From: Telmatobacter sp. DSM 110680 | GTDB lineage: Bacteria > Acidobacteriota > Terriglobia > Terriglobales > Acidobacteriaceae | NCBI RefSeq assembly: GCF_039994875.1 | Contig: NZ_CP121196.1 | Location: forward strand, 2,852,001 to 2,916,000 | DNA: 64,000 nt | Direction of reading: 5' to 3' | Shown: positions 44,533 through 53,923 of the stretch, in pieces | Layout of the letters: every line of letters starts with the position of its first letter | Position numbering within the stretch: the stretch's first letter is position 1 | Position numbers and translations under genes: made by a program | Notes under the pieces: generated by a model | Told to the model about the DNA's origin: nothing | The model's input: only the letters and a program-made list of their open reading frames with translations | Databases searched by the model: none

Positions 44533-46008
44533 ATGTGGTTTCTGGGAATGGATGTAGGTACAGGCGGAACGCGGGCAGTAGTCGTCGATGGCGATGGAAG
44601 GTTGATCAGCGGGGCCGCGAGCGAGCACGCCCCCTTTCGTACGCCTCATCCCGGCTGGGCCGAGCAGGATCCCGAGGACTGGTGGCGTGCTGCGCAGGAA
44701 GCGATCAAACTGGCGCTGGCTGCCGCTCCTGAGCCGCATCAACCTGTGGCGGGAATTGGTTTGACCGGGCAGATGCATGGCGCAGTGATGCTCGATCAAA
44801 ATGGCGCGGTGTTGCGCCCCTCGCTTATCTGGTGTGATACCCGGACGCAGCCAGAGTGCGACTGGCTGCACGAGAAGATCGGGTACGAAAAACTGATCGA
44901 GCTAACCTGCAATCCCGCACTGCCGAACTTCACTTTGACCAAATTGCTTTGGGTGAAGAAGCACGAGCCGGAGATCTTCGCGAAGATTCGCCACATCATG
45001 TGTCCGAAAGATTATGTGCGTTACCGTTTGACCGGCGAGTTTGCAATCGATGTGCAGGAAGCAAGCGGCACGCTGCTGCTGGATGTCACGCATCGCCGCT
45101 GGTCGAAAGAAGTGGCGGAGGCCGCAGGGATCCCTGAGAGCTGGCTGCCAAAGGTGTATGAGTCACCCGAAGTTTGTGCGCGCATTAGCGAGACAGCAGC
45201 AGGACTGACAGGCTTGGCACCCGGAACGCCGGTCGTTGCCGGGGCAGGCGATCAAGGGGCGGGCGCTGTGGGTATGGGGATTCTACAACCGGGTTCGGTA
45301 TCGGCAACCATTGGAACATCAGGCGTGGTGTTTGCAGCGACTGCGCAGCCAACCAAAGATCCGAAAGGCCGCATGCACACGTTCTGTCACGCTGTTCCAG
45401 GAGTCTGGCATGTCATGGGCGTGACCCAAAGTGCCGGCTTGAGTTTGAATTGGCTGAAGCAGACCTTCTTCGCCGGCCAAGATTACGACTCCATGACGGC
45501 AGCGGCAGGGAACATTCCCGCCGGCAGCGAAGGCTTGATGTGGGCGCCCTATCTGCTTGGCGAGCGCACACCGCATCTCGATCCGCAAGTGCGCGCTGCG
45601 TTCGCATGTATTTCTACTGTGCATACTGCGGCGCACTTCACGCGCGCGGTGCTGGAAGGCGTTGCGTATTCGTTGCAGGATACCTTTACACTCTTCGCGG
45701 AACTGGGAATCCCAGTGAGTGCGGTCCGGCTCGGCGGCGGGGGAGCGCGCGGTCCACTCTGGCGCAAGATACAAGCAGGCGTGTATGGCCAAACGGTGGA
45801 AGTGCTCACGGCTGAAGAAGGCGGAGCGTTCGGCTGCGCGTTGATGGCTGGCGTTGGCACAGGACACTGGGCCAGTCTCGACGCAGCATGTGGGCAGGCA
45901 ATTGAAGTGGCGCAGCGCATCGAGCCTGATCCGATAGATCTCGCAGCCTACAAGTCGGGATACGCGGAGTGGCGGAAGCTTTATCCAGCGCTCAAAACTT
46001 TGCGGTGA
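44533..46008 (+). CDS. xylB: Xylulokinase
   Basis: Xylulokinase phosphorylates D-xylulose for the pentose phosphate pathway. The 491-residue protein is a complete FGGY kinase: LGMDVGTGGTRAVVVDGDG at the start, GLTGQMHGAVMLD (substrate loop), WCDTRTQPE and FTLTKLLWVKKHEPE. GAGDQGAGAVGMG, then RLGGGGARGPLWRKIQAGV (adenosine loop) follow. AAGGAG nine bases before the ATG at 44533 fixes the start. No xylose isomerase or transporter is adjacent. It heads a plus-strand run of sugar-related genes. Confidence 0.93.
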   Translation: MWFLGMDVGTGGTRAVVVDGDGRLISGAASEHAPFRTPHPGWAEQDPEDWWRAAQEAIKLALAAAPEPHQPVAGIGLTGQMHGAVMLDQNGAVLRPSLIWCDTRTQPECDWLHEKIGYEKLIELTCNPALPNFTLTKLLWVKKHEPEIFAKIRHIMCPKDYVRYRLTGEFAIDVQEASGTLLLDVTHRRWSKEVAEAAGIPESWLPKVYESPEVCARISETAAGLTGLAPGTPVVAGAGDQGAGAVGMGILQPGSVSATIGTSGVVFAATAQPTKDPKGRMHTFCHAVPGVWHVMGVTQSAGLSLNWLKQTFFAGQDYDSMTAAAGNIPAGSEGLMWAPYLLGERTPHLDPQVRAAFACISTVHTAAHFTRAVLEGVAYSLQDTFTLFAELGIPVSAVRLGGGGARGPLWRKIQAGVYGQTVEVLTAEEGGAFGCALMAGVGTGHWASLDAACGQAIEVAQRIEPDPIDLAAYKSGYAEWRKLYPALKTLR

Positions 46009-46082
46009 TCGTCGAGATTTTCCTGTAGGATGTTGGGCAGCCGGGGCGGTCTCGGCGACATCCCATCGGGAGCACATCAGCA

Positions 46083-47321
46083 GTGGTCACGAGCTCCGCA
46101 GTCAGCCCTTCTTACGACGCAACTCGCTCAACGCCGGAGAAGGGCATTCCCGCGCCCCCTCCGCGAAACGTTGCTGTCGATGCCTATCGCGGCCTCGTGA
46201 TGGTGCTGATGATGGGCGAAGTGATGCGCTTCGCTGATGTAGCGCGCTCATTTCCGCAAAGCACATTCTGGCGCATCCTGGCATACAACCAGACCCACGT
46301 TGAGTGGGCCGGAATGAGCCTGCACGACACGATACAGCCGGGATTTACATTTCTTGCTGGCGTCGCCCTTCCTTACTCCATACGCAGTCGCCAGCGTAAA
46401 GGCGAAAGTTTCACGCACATGCTTTTACATACGATGTGGCGGAGCTTTCTGCTCATCGCACTGGGCATCTTTCTGCGCTCAACCGATGGGCCGATTACGT
46501 ACTACACCTTTGAAGACACCCTTACCCAGATCGGCCTCGGATACACCTTCGCTTTTCTGCTCACCTTTGCGAAGGCGCGCTGGCAATGGATTTCTCTCGC
46601 CCTGATTCTCTTCGCCTACTGGCTGGCCTGGGCGCTCTATCCCGCGCCAGGAGCGAACTTCAACTGGGCAGCTGTGGGTGTCGCGCCCGATTGGCACCAC
46701 ATTTATAGCGGCTTCGCGTCGCACTGGAACAAGAACAGCAATTTTGGCCAGGCGTTCGACGTCTGGTTTCTGAACCTGTTTCCGCGAACCAGTCGGTTTG
46801 CCTTCAACGGCGGCGGCTATTTGACGCTTAGTTTCATTCCGACGCTGGGGACGATGCTGCTAGGAGTAATTGCCGGGCGATGGTTCCATGAAGCGACGCC
46901 TAACATTCCTCTGCGGAAGTTTGCGCTTGCTGCGGTGGCGTTGATGGCGGCTGGACTCGTGCTGCATTTCACCGGGATATGTCCGATTGTGAAGCGGATC
47001 TGGACGCCTTCGTGGACGCTGTGGAGCGGCGGTGTCTGCTTCCTGTTCCTTGCAGCGTTCTCGTGGATCGTCGATGCTAAGAAAAATCAAAGGCTAGCCT
47101 TCCCGCTTGTGGTCGTGGGCATGAACTCGATTGCCGCATACCTCATCGCGCACCTCTGGGAAGAGTTCATCCTGAGTAGTTTCCGCATCCATCTCGGCAT
47201 GCGTGTTCTCAACGCGTTCGGCGCCGCGCTCGAGCCTTTCTTCCTCGGCGTCCTCACGATGGCGGCGTACTGGCTGATTCTCTATTGGATGTATCGCAAG
47301 CGGATCTTCATCCGGATCTGA
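46083..47321 (+). CDS. Transmembrane acyltransferase, HGSNAT/NagX-like (DUF5009-like)
   Basis: This 412-residue membrane protein has about ten helices and the start VAVDAYRGLVMVLMM followed by WAGMSLHDTIQPGFTFLAGVALPYS. These features mark the heparan-alpha-glucosaminide N-acetyltransferase-like group. NagX proteins of this group occur beside beta-N-acetylhexosaminidase genes, exactly as here (GH20 is 110 bases downstream). It may acetylate amino sugars across the membrane or help import them. The start is GTG. Confidence 0.85.
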   Translation: MVTSSAVSPSYDATRSTPEKGIPAPPPRNVAVDAYRGLVMVLMMGEVMRFADVARSFPQSTFWRILAYNQTHVEWAGMSLHDTIQPGFTFLAGVALPYSIRSRQRKGESFTHMLLHTMWRSFLLIALGIFLRSTDGPITYYTFEDTLTQIGLGYTFAFLLTFAKARWQWISLALILFAYWLAWALYPAPGANFNWAAVGVAPDWHHIYSGFASHWNKNSNFGQAFDVWFLNLFPRTSRFAFNGGGYLTLSFIPTLGTMLLGVIAGRWFHEATPNIPLRKFALAAVALMAAGLVLHFTGICPIVKRIWTPSWTLWSGGVCFLFLAAFSWIVDAKKNQRLAFPLVVVGMNSIAAYLIAHLWEEFILSSFRIHLGMRVLNAFGAALEPFFLGVLTMAAYWLILYWMYRKRIFIRI

Positions 47322-47431
47322 ACACAAGATTTAATGCAACTAAAGATTCAATTCCAATCCTGCGTACTTGTGTGATCAATGAGCAGGATTTACTCTGACA
47401 AGCGGTTTCAAACGTTTCACTTGGGGGTTTT

Positions 47432-49510
47432 ATGCGCATTCTTCGCCTTGCGGCGTTCTGTATCTTTCCATTGGGGATCATCGCAACTTCGGCGCAGTCC
47501 ACGCCTACATGCGCCGATTTGCATCTGCTGCCGGCGCCGCGCGAGTGCACAGCCGTCAAGTCCATCCCGATTGGAACCGCAGGCCTGCGTATCGTCTCAG
47601 ATCGAAATAGCGAAGACGAATTTGCGGCGAAGGATCTCGAACAAACCCTCAAGGATCGCGGAATCGGTACCGGAAAAGAGAGCGGTGCGACGATCCGCTT
47701 CGAACGTGAAAGCGCAGCGCGTGCAAAGGATCTCTTCGAGAAGCCGGAGGAGGCGTACAAGATAGAGCCCACATCGGCGCGCGGGTTAATCGTAAGTGCT
47801 GAAACTGACGCTGGCATCTTCTATGGAGCGCAGACGGTTAAGCAACTCATCCGCGGCATCGGCAAAGATGCGATCCTCCTCATCCCCAACATCCGCGACT
47901 GGCCCGCAATGCCTCATCGCGGGCTCTCTGACGACTGGTCGCGCGGCCCGCTGCCGAACATGGACTTCCTCAAGCGCGAAATCCGCACCCTTGCTGCCTA
48001 CAAGCTGAACATTTTCTCGCCCTATTTCGAGCACACGTTTGCCTATGCCAGCACGCCTGTTGCAGCCTTTCCCGGCGGCGCGATGACACCCGACGAGGGA
48101 AGGGAGCTCGTGGCGTATGCGGCGAAGTATCACATCATCATCATTCCTGAGCAGGAAGCCTTCGGCCATCTTCATCACGTGCTCAAGTTTGAGCGGTACT
48201 CGACGCTGGGCGAAACGCCGCACGGTGCTGTGCTGGCGCCGGGTGATGCGGGAAGCTTGCCGCAGATCGGTGAGTGGTTCGGCGAACTGGCGAAAGTCTT
48301 CCCCGGTCCCTATGCACACATCGGCGCGGACGAGACCGATCAGCTAGGTCTTGGACGCACACGGGATGAGGTCGCACAAAAGGGACTGGGAGCGGTGTAT
48401 CTCAACTTCCTCTCGCAGATCCATAAGCAGCTTGAGCCAAACCACAAGCGTTTGCTGTTCTGGGGCGACATTGCAGAAAACTCACCGGAGTTGGTAGGCA
48501 CCCTACCCAAGGATATGATTGCGGTCTCGTGGCACTATGACGCGAAGCCTGACTTCACTAAAAACCTGGAGCCGTTCCTCAAATCGGGACTCGAGACTTG
48601 GGTAGCGTCGGGAGTGAACAACTGGAATCGCGTCTATCCCAACAACAACGAAGCCCTCGGTAATATTCGCGCATTTGTTCGCGACGGCCAGAAACTTGGC
48701 GCTACCGGAATGCTCAACACAGTTTGGAATGATGACGGCGAAGGCCTTTTCGATGAAAACTGGTTTGGCGTTCTTTTCGGAGCAGCCGCTGCATGGCAGC
48801 CCGGCGAAAGCTCTGAGGCCAGCTTTATCGCCTCTTACGGCCAGGCGTTTCACGACGACCCGAGCGGAAAGATCAGCCAGGCACAGCAAGAGTTGATGGC
48901 CGCCCACGCCACGCTTAAAACCGCCGGTCTCGAAGACGCACAAGACTTCTACTTCTGGGTTGATCCGTTTTCTCCGGAAGGACAGCAGGTGGCAATGAAG
49001 TTAGTACCCGTGGCTTCCGAACTTCGACTTCACGCGGAGAATGCCATTACGCTGCTTGCCCAGGCCCGTGCCGCCGCAAAGCTCGACAATCCCGAAGCAC
49101 TGGACGCAATCGAACTAGGCGCCCGCCGTATCGACTTTATAGGATTTAAGTTCACCGCCGCGCAGGAATGCGCGAGCCTCTATGCGAAGGCGCAGACGCT
49201 TGCCGGCGACAACAGTAAATGGGGAGAAGTGTCTGAGGCACTCTATACCATCGGCTCCAATAACGGACGCCTTGAAGACATTCGCGACGGATACTCGCAA
49301 ATTGGACAGCTCTTCCACGATGCGTGGCTGCTCGACAACCGGCCCTACTGGCTCGCCAACAACATGGCCCGTTATGATCGCTCGGCCCAACTATGGGTAG
49401 GCCGAGGCAACGCGTGGAAAAACGTCATCGAGCACTGGCGGGGCACGCACACACTGCCGCCTGCGAGCGAAGTCGGCTTGCCCGCTCCGCTCGCTCCAAC
49501 AGAAAAATGA
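47432..49510 (+). CDS. Secreted GH20 beta-N-acetylhexosaminidase-like enzyme
   Basis: This 692-residue protein has a signal peptide (LAAFCIFPLGIIATSAQS), a GH20 N-terminal beta domain to about residue 150 (ending GIFYGAQTVKQL) and a (beta/alpha)8 domain. The acid pair Asp-Glu is in HIGADETDQLG. IIPEQEAFGHLHHV and WGDIAENSPELV also match the family barrel. About 230 extra C-terminal residues form a helical domain of unknown role. It probably releases N-acetylglucosamine from chitin, peptidoglycan or glycoproteins. It follows the NagX-like gene. Confidence 0.9.
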   Translation: MRILRLAAFCIFPLGIIATSAQSTPTCADLHLLPAPRECTAVKSIPIGTAGLRIVSDRNSEDEFAAKDLEQTLKDRGIGTGKESGATIRFERESAARAKDLFEKPEEAYKIEPTSARGLIVSAETDAGIFYGAQTVKQLIRGIGKDAILLIPNIRDWPAMPHRGLSDDWSRGPLPNMDFLKREIRTLAAYKLNIFSPYFEHTFAYASTPVAAFPGGAMTPDEGRELVAYAAKYHIIIIPEQEAFGHLHHVLKFERYSTLGETPHGAVLAPGDAGSLPQIGEWFGELAKVFPGPYAHIGADETDQLGLGRTRDEVAQKGLGAVYLNFLSQIHKQLEPNHKRLLFWGDIAENSPELVGTLPKDMIAVSWHYDAKPDFTKNLEPFLKSGLETWVASGVNNWNRVYPNNNEALGNIRAFVRDGQKLGATGMLNTVWNDDGEGLFDENWFGVLFGAAAAWQPGESSEASFIASYGQAFHDDPSGKISQAQQELMAAHATLKTAGLEDAQDFYFWVDPFSPEGQQVAMKLVPVASELRLHAENAITLLAQARAAAKLDNPEALDAIELGARRIDFIGFKFTAAQECASLYAKAQTLAGDNSKWGEVSEALYTIGSNNGRLEDIRDGYSQIGQLFHDAWLLDNRPYWLANNMARYDRSAQLWVGRGNAWKNVIEHWRGTHTLPPASEVGLPAPLAPTEK

Positions 49511-49691
49511 ACAGTATCCGCATTAGTGTTTGAGAAAAGCAAGTCGCGAGATTCTCACTACTTGTGCAATTTATTGTCGCGAAATTCAAGTCCGGCTCCG
49601 ACCGGCGCGGTCATATCCGCTTTTCGCTTGACGGCTAATCCTAGCGCGCTCAGAATGGGGTCCTCTCGAAGAACATTCCCCAGGAGGTCGC

Positions 49692-51035
49692 ATGTCCCCA
49701 GCAACTTTTCGCAAAGCGCTGTTTCTCTGTTGCACAGTTGTGATTGCAGGTTCCTATCAGAAAGCCGCAGCTGCAACATTGTGTGTGAATCCCGCAGGAT
49801 CGCACGGATGCTACTCAACGATTACAACCGCTCTTTCTCACGCCGCTGCATGGGATGTGATCAACGTAGGCCCCGGAACCTATAAAGAAGATGTCGTAAT
49901 TGGAAAGCCCATTTCGTTGATCGGTGCGGGTGTGGGTGTTTCCATCATTGACGCTACCGGGCTTGCCAACGGCGTCTTTGTAGACGGATTCGATAACGCA
50001 GGCCTAGCCCACGTAACTCTCTCCGGTTTCACCGTAAAGAATGCGAATTGGGAGGGCGTTCTCGTCGTCAGTGCCTCGGACGTCGTAATTCGCAATAACA
50101 GAATCGCCAACAACACGAAGGCCACAGCTGTATTCACGGGCGCGCCGACGGGCTGCTCCGGCCAGCCAGCTTTTGAACTGGACGAGACAGGTGATTGCGG
50201 CGGCGGATTGCACTTGATCGGCGTCTGGGATTCAACCGTTTCTGGAAATACGATTACGAAAAATGATGACGGCATTCTGGTCAGCGATGAGTCCGCTGCA
50301 AGCCATGACATTCTCATCCTTCATAACTCAGTCACCGACAACCCTGGAGAGTGTGGCATCGTTCTTGCTTCACATCCACCCGTCGGTGCAATCGGCTCAA
50401 AGCATCACGGAGTTTTTCACATCACCGTTGATGGCAATGATGTCGAAAACAATGGCGTAATGGTTGGCGGTGCGGGTGTAGGCATGTTCTCTGACGGAAA
50501 CGGTCAGGGCCGTTCCTCACAAAACGTGATCACCCACAACAGGCTGATCGGCAATGGACTGGGCGGTGTCGCCCTGCACTCACACGTTGGTCCTAACTTT
50601 GGATTGCCCGCCGACAATATGGATGGCAACGTCATCACCGGCAACTACATTGCAAAAAATCTCGCTGACTTGGATGACACTGCTACAGGCGGCCGTGTCG
50701 GTATCAACATCAACAGCGGTGGTGGCGGAACGCCGATCAATGGCACGATCATTTCTGGCAACGTCATTACCGATGAAGATATTGACATCGCGTTCAACAC
50801 GCCGACTTGGGTCAATATTCATCTCAATGATCTGCGGGGCGGAAAAGTGGGCGTGGCGAACGTTTGCACTCTCGATGATCCGAGTTGCAAAGGAGGCATT
50901 ATCGCCAGTGAAAATTACTGGGGATGCCCAAAGGGACCGGGTGCTTGGGGATGCTCCACAACTAGCGGTCCCAATGTACTTTTCACCCCGTGGCTGAGCC
51001 AGCCCGCAACAGGTGATGACGACAATCAACAATAA
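49692..51035 (+). CDS. Secreted right-handed parallel beta-helix protein
   Basis: This 447-residue protein has a signal peptide (FLCCTVVIAGSYQKAAA) and many short repeats of the NosD/pectate-lyase type, such as VSDVVIRNNRIANN, SGNTITKNDDGILVS, HNSVTDNPGECGIVL and GNVITDEDIDIAFN. This fold is used by polysaccharide lyases, epimerases and adhesins. No catalytic residues can be assigned. AGGAGGTCGC directly before the ATG is a strong start. It may act with the neighbouring glycosidases on polysaccharide. Confidence 0.8.
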   Translation: MSPATFRKALFLCCTVVIAGSYQKAAAATLCVNPAGSHGCYSTITTALSHAAAWDVINVGPGTYKEDVVIGKPISLIGAGVGVSIIDATGLANGVFVDGFDNAGLAHVTLSGFTVKNANWEGVLVVSASDVVIRNNRIANNTKATAVFTGAPTGCSGQPAFELDETGDCGGGLHLIGVWDSTVSGNTITKNDDGILVSDESAASHDILILHNSVTDNPGECGIVLASHPPVGAIGSKHHGVFHITVDGNDVENNGVMVGGAGVGMFSDGNGQGRSSQNVITHNRLIGNGLGGVALHSHVGPNFGLPADNMDGNVITGNYIAKNLADLDDTATGGRVGININSGGGGTPINGTIISGNVITDEDIDIAFNTPTWVNIHLNDLRGGKVGVANVCTLDDPSCKGGIIASENYWGCPKGPGAWGCSTTSGPNVLFTPWLSQPATGDDDNQQ

Positions 51036-51055
51036 AATTAGTTCACGCAAAACAA

Positions 51056-51085
51056 GAGGCCTGCCGCGATCATCCGGCAGGCCTC
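51056..51085. terminator. Terminator between the beta-helix and GH3 genes
   Basis: GAGGCCTGCCG and CGGCAGGCCTC form a perfect 11-base stem with an 8-base loop. On the minus strand it is followed by TTGTTTTG. It probably ends GH3 transcription and may also serve the plus strand. Confidence 0.8.
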
Positions 51086-51103
51086 TCAGCTTCTAACCGC
51101 AGC

Positions 51104-53680
51104 TTAGTTGACGGTCAGATCTGCATGGAGGGGAGTGTTCTCACTGGAGTCGCCAACTAGAACAATAAACTTACCCGGATCAATGGTCCAGTCATGCTTC
51201 GTTTCATCCCAGTAGCTGAACGCGCGCGCATCCAGTGAAATCGTAACGTGTTTTGTTTCGCCGGGAGCGAGCTGCACTTTTTCGAATCCCTTCAACTCGC
51301 GCTCCGGCCTCTTCGCTTTGGAGGACGGGTCCGAGACGTAGATTTGCGCCACTTCCGCACCCTCTGTTGCGCCGGAATTTGTGACATCGAAGCTAACTGG
51401 CACAGTGGAACCTGATGTCGCGGTGGCAGGCACATTCAAATTCGAGAAGCTGAACGTCGTATAGCTGAGGCCGAATCCAAATGGAAATAACGGATGTTTG
51501 CCCGTCGTTGTCCAATAGCGATAGCCCACCATGAGCTTGTCGTCGTACTTCACATGTGGAATGTCGTAGTCCACCGCTGGATGATTGTTCTCCATGACGT
51601 GGAGCTTCGTGTCGGCACCTTTTATCGGATAGTAGAACGCGTAGGACGGATCATCCTGCCAGCTGCGATCAAAGCTCACCGGCAGCCTGCCTTCGGGATC
51701 GTGTTTTCCGAACAGAACCTGCGCGATCGCCGTACCACCCTCTTGTCCCGGATACCACGCGTGTACAAGAGCAGGCACCTTATCGAGCCAGCGCCGTGTG
51801 TCAAATCCGCCACCACCGATGAACGTAACAACGGTATGAGGATTGACTGCGGCTATGGCTTCGACAAGCGCATCTTGTCCCCAGGGCAGCGTGAAGGAGC
51901 GATCAAAGCCCTCGCTTTCAGTAGTCGTGTTGAATCCAACCGCGAGGATAACCACATCAGCGACAGACGCAAATTTCTTCGCATCCGCAGCGATCATGTC
52001 TTCTTCATTCACGACGCCAAGTCCGAAGCGGTTGCCGACGAATCCCGGCAGATAATCAGCAACGACCTTGATGGTTTGTCCCGCACTCATGTCGACCGTT
52101 GCAGATTCGGGATGCTGGCCTTCTACCTGGGCCTGCTCGATTACTTGTTTGCCATCCACGCTTACCGTGAAGTGATCGCTTTCTGAGGCAGCTGCAAGCA
52201 CGAGGTATTTGCCGGTCTTTGGCGCTTCGAATGAAGCGCTATAGCGAATGCTTCGCGGCGTTTTGTCTTCCGGGCCCCACCACTCCTGCTTGTAGTTGTT
52301 GATGTTCTGCGGAGTGGCAGTTTCCGCCGCTCCGCTAAAAGTTTTGTTCTGATAGGTCGACTCGGTCAGGCCTTTTTCCCAATGCGTCTGCCAGAAGACA
52401 TCGCCCATCTCCGGCAGTCCGCGGGCGTAGAGAACATGTACATCCGGCCCCACAAGGTTTCCGATCCCGGTCACGATGCTGATTGGCGCGAATGAAGCCG
52501 CCTCCGATGATCCACCGCCGCCTGTCACTGCTGGCCATGCATCCGGTCCGATGATTGCGATGGTCTTCACCTTTGACTGGTCCAGTGGCAGCGTGTGTCC
52601 TTCGTTCTTTAGCAGGGTGATGCTCTTGAGTGCGCCTTTCAGTGCGACTTCTCGATCTGCGATGGAATAGGTTGATTGGGTTGTATCGAGCTGCGGCCGA
52701 TCCAGCCAGCCGTAGCGAAGTGCCAGGCGGAACAGCCTCAGCACCTTGTCATCGATCGTGGCTTCCTTCACCGTGCCATTCTTCACCGCAGTCGAAAGTG
52801 TCTGCTGGTTCATGAATCGAGGCGATGGCATCTCCAGATCAAGGCCGTTGTTCGCGGCTGCCACGCCATCGTATGTGGCATCCCAGTCCGACATCAGAAC
52901 GCCCAGAAAACCCCACTTACCCTTCAGCACCTTCAGGTTGAGGAACTCATTCTGGGTAGCGTGCGATCCGTTGATCAGGTTGTACGAGTCCATCACCGCG
53001 TCTACGTGACCCTGTTTTACAGCCGCTTCGAACGCGGGAAGGTACAACTCCCGGATGGTGCGTTCATCCGCGGTCACATCCACGTTGTGGCGGTTGTACT
53101 CTTCGTTATTTAGCGCATAGTGCTTCACTGTGGCGCTTACACCCTGCGATTGAACGCCCTCAATGTACGGGGCTACCAGAGCGCCATTCAGATAGGGGTC
53201 TTCAGAAAGATACTCAAAGTTCCGGCCGTTGACGGGTGCCTTCGCAATGTTGACTCCCGGACCAAGCAGGAAATTGACGCCGCGGGCACGTGCATCCCGA
53301 CCGAGGGCTTCGCCCAGTTCTTTGGCAAACTCGCGATCCCACGTGGCAGCGAGCGCGGCGCCTCCTGCGTAAGCAGTGGTAGGACCCCAGGTGCGCACAC
53401 CCACCGACGCATCCGACATTTTCAACCTCGGCAAGTTGATTGCAGGGATGTCATTGGTAAACATGCTGTCGACGCCGCCGATAAGCTTGATCTTTTGGTC
53501 AAGGGTCAGTTTCGCCACCATCGCCTTGGCTTTGGCTTCGATGGCCGGCGAATCCGGTGATGGCGCCTGGGCTACTGAATTGCCTGAACACCAGAACAGG
53601 CACGCGAGAACACCGACGGCCAAACCCGCCAGCTGAGCGTGCACAATCGATTGAATAGAGGCTTTTGTGGAGTTTTTCAT
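51104..53680 (-). CDS. Secreted GH3 beta-glucosidase with PA14 domain
   Basis: This 858-residue protein has a signal peptide (LAGLAVGVLACLFWCSGNSVA) and the GH3 N-terminal barrel. The nucleophile Asp is in GVLMSDWDA (about residue 270). The (alpha/beta)6 domain follows, with an inserted PA14 domain near residues 430-540 (QEWWGPEDK to DGKQVIEQAQ). A fibronectin-III-like end (NLNVPATATSGSTVPVSFDV to WTIDPGKF) completes it. It would cleave terminal beta-glucose or related residues in the periplasm or outside. It is divergent from the first universal stress gene and shares the promoter region with the TGTGA palindrome. Confidence 0.93.
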   Translation of the reverse strand: MKNSTKASIQSIVHAQLAGLAVGVLACLFWCSGNSVAQAPSPDSPAIEAKAKAMVAKLTLDQKIKLIGGVDSMFTNDIPAINLPRLKMSDASVGVRTWGPTTAYAGGAALAATWDREFAKELGEALGRDARARGVNFLLGPGVNIAKAPVNGRNFEYLSEDPYLNGALVAPYIEGVQSQGVSATVKHYALNNEEYNRHNVDVTADERTIRELYLPAFEAAVKQGHVDAVMDSYNLINGSHATQNEFLNLKVLKGKWGFLGVLMSDWDATYDGVAAANNGLDLEMPSPRFMNQQTLSTAVKNGTVKEATIDDKVLRLFRLALRYGWLDRPQLDTTQSTYSIADREVALKGALKSITLLKNEGHTLPLDQSKVKTIAIIGPDAWPAVTGGGGSSEAASFAPISIVTGIGNLVGPDVHVLYARGLPEMGDVFWQTHWEKGLTESTYQNKTFSGAAETATPQNINNYKQEWWGPEDKTPRSIRYSASFEAPKTGKYLVLAAASESDHFTVSVDGKQVIEQAQVEGQHPESATVDMSAGQTIKVVADYLPGFVGNRFGLGVVNEEDMIAADAKKFASVADVVILAVGFNTTTESEGFDRSFTLPWGQDALVEAIAAVNPHTVVTFIGGGGFDTRRWLDKVPALVHAWYPGQEGGTAIAQVLFGKHDPEGRLPVSFDRSWQDDPSYAFYYPIKGADTKLHVMENNHPAVDYDIPHVKYDDKLMVGYRYWTTTGKHPLFPFGFGLSYTTFSFSNLNVPATATSGSTVPVSFDVTNSGATEGAEVAQIYVSDPSSKAKRPERELKGFEKVQLAPGETKHVTISLDARAFSYWDETKHDWTIDPGKFIVLVGDSSENTPLHADLTVN

Positions 53681-53791
53681 GACCGGGAAAGCCTACCGTA
53701 TCCGGCTTCCGCGTGTACACGGGCTCAGTCGCCCGAAATTTCCTTTCCATTTCATCGTTGCGTGGAGGTAAGTTCCACATTTGTCACCGTT

Positions 53792-53807
53792 TGTGACCAC
53801 AGTCACA
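53792..53807. promoter_or_regulatory. Perfect CRP-type operator TGTGA-N6-TCACA
   Basis: TGTGA, six bases, TCACA matches the core CRP consensus exactly. It overlaps a second inverted repeat, GTCAC-N5-GTGAC (53783-53797), and a further GTGA...TCAC pair follows (53815-53828). The site lies between the divergent GH3 and universal stress genes, about 112 and 117 bases from their starts. The Crp/Fnr regulator at 55695 has the matching reading head. Confidence 0.6.
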
Positions 53808-53923
53808 GGAGGAAGTGAAAGGGGTCACTGCTCCACGCTGTATGCGAGAGCAGACTCAGTAAACATCCGGCCCTGCGTCGACCGGTGTACCCCGCGCCAA
53901 GGGCTGGCGCAACGAGGGAAGTC

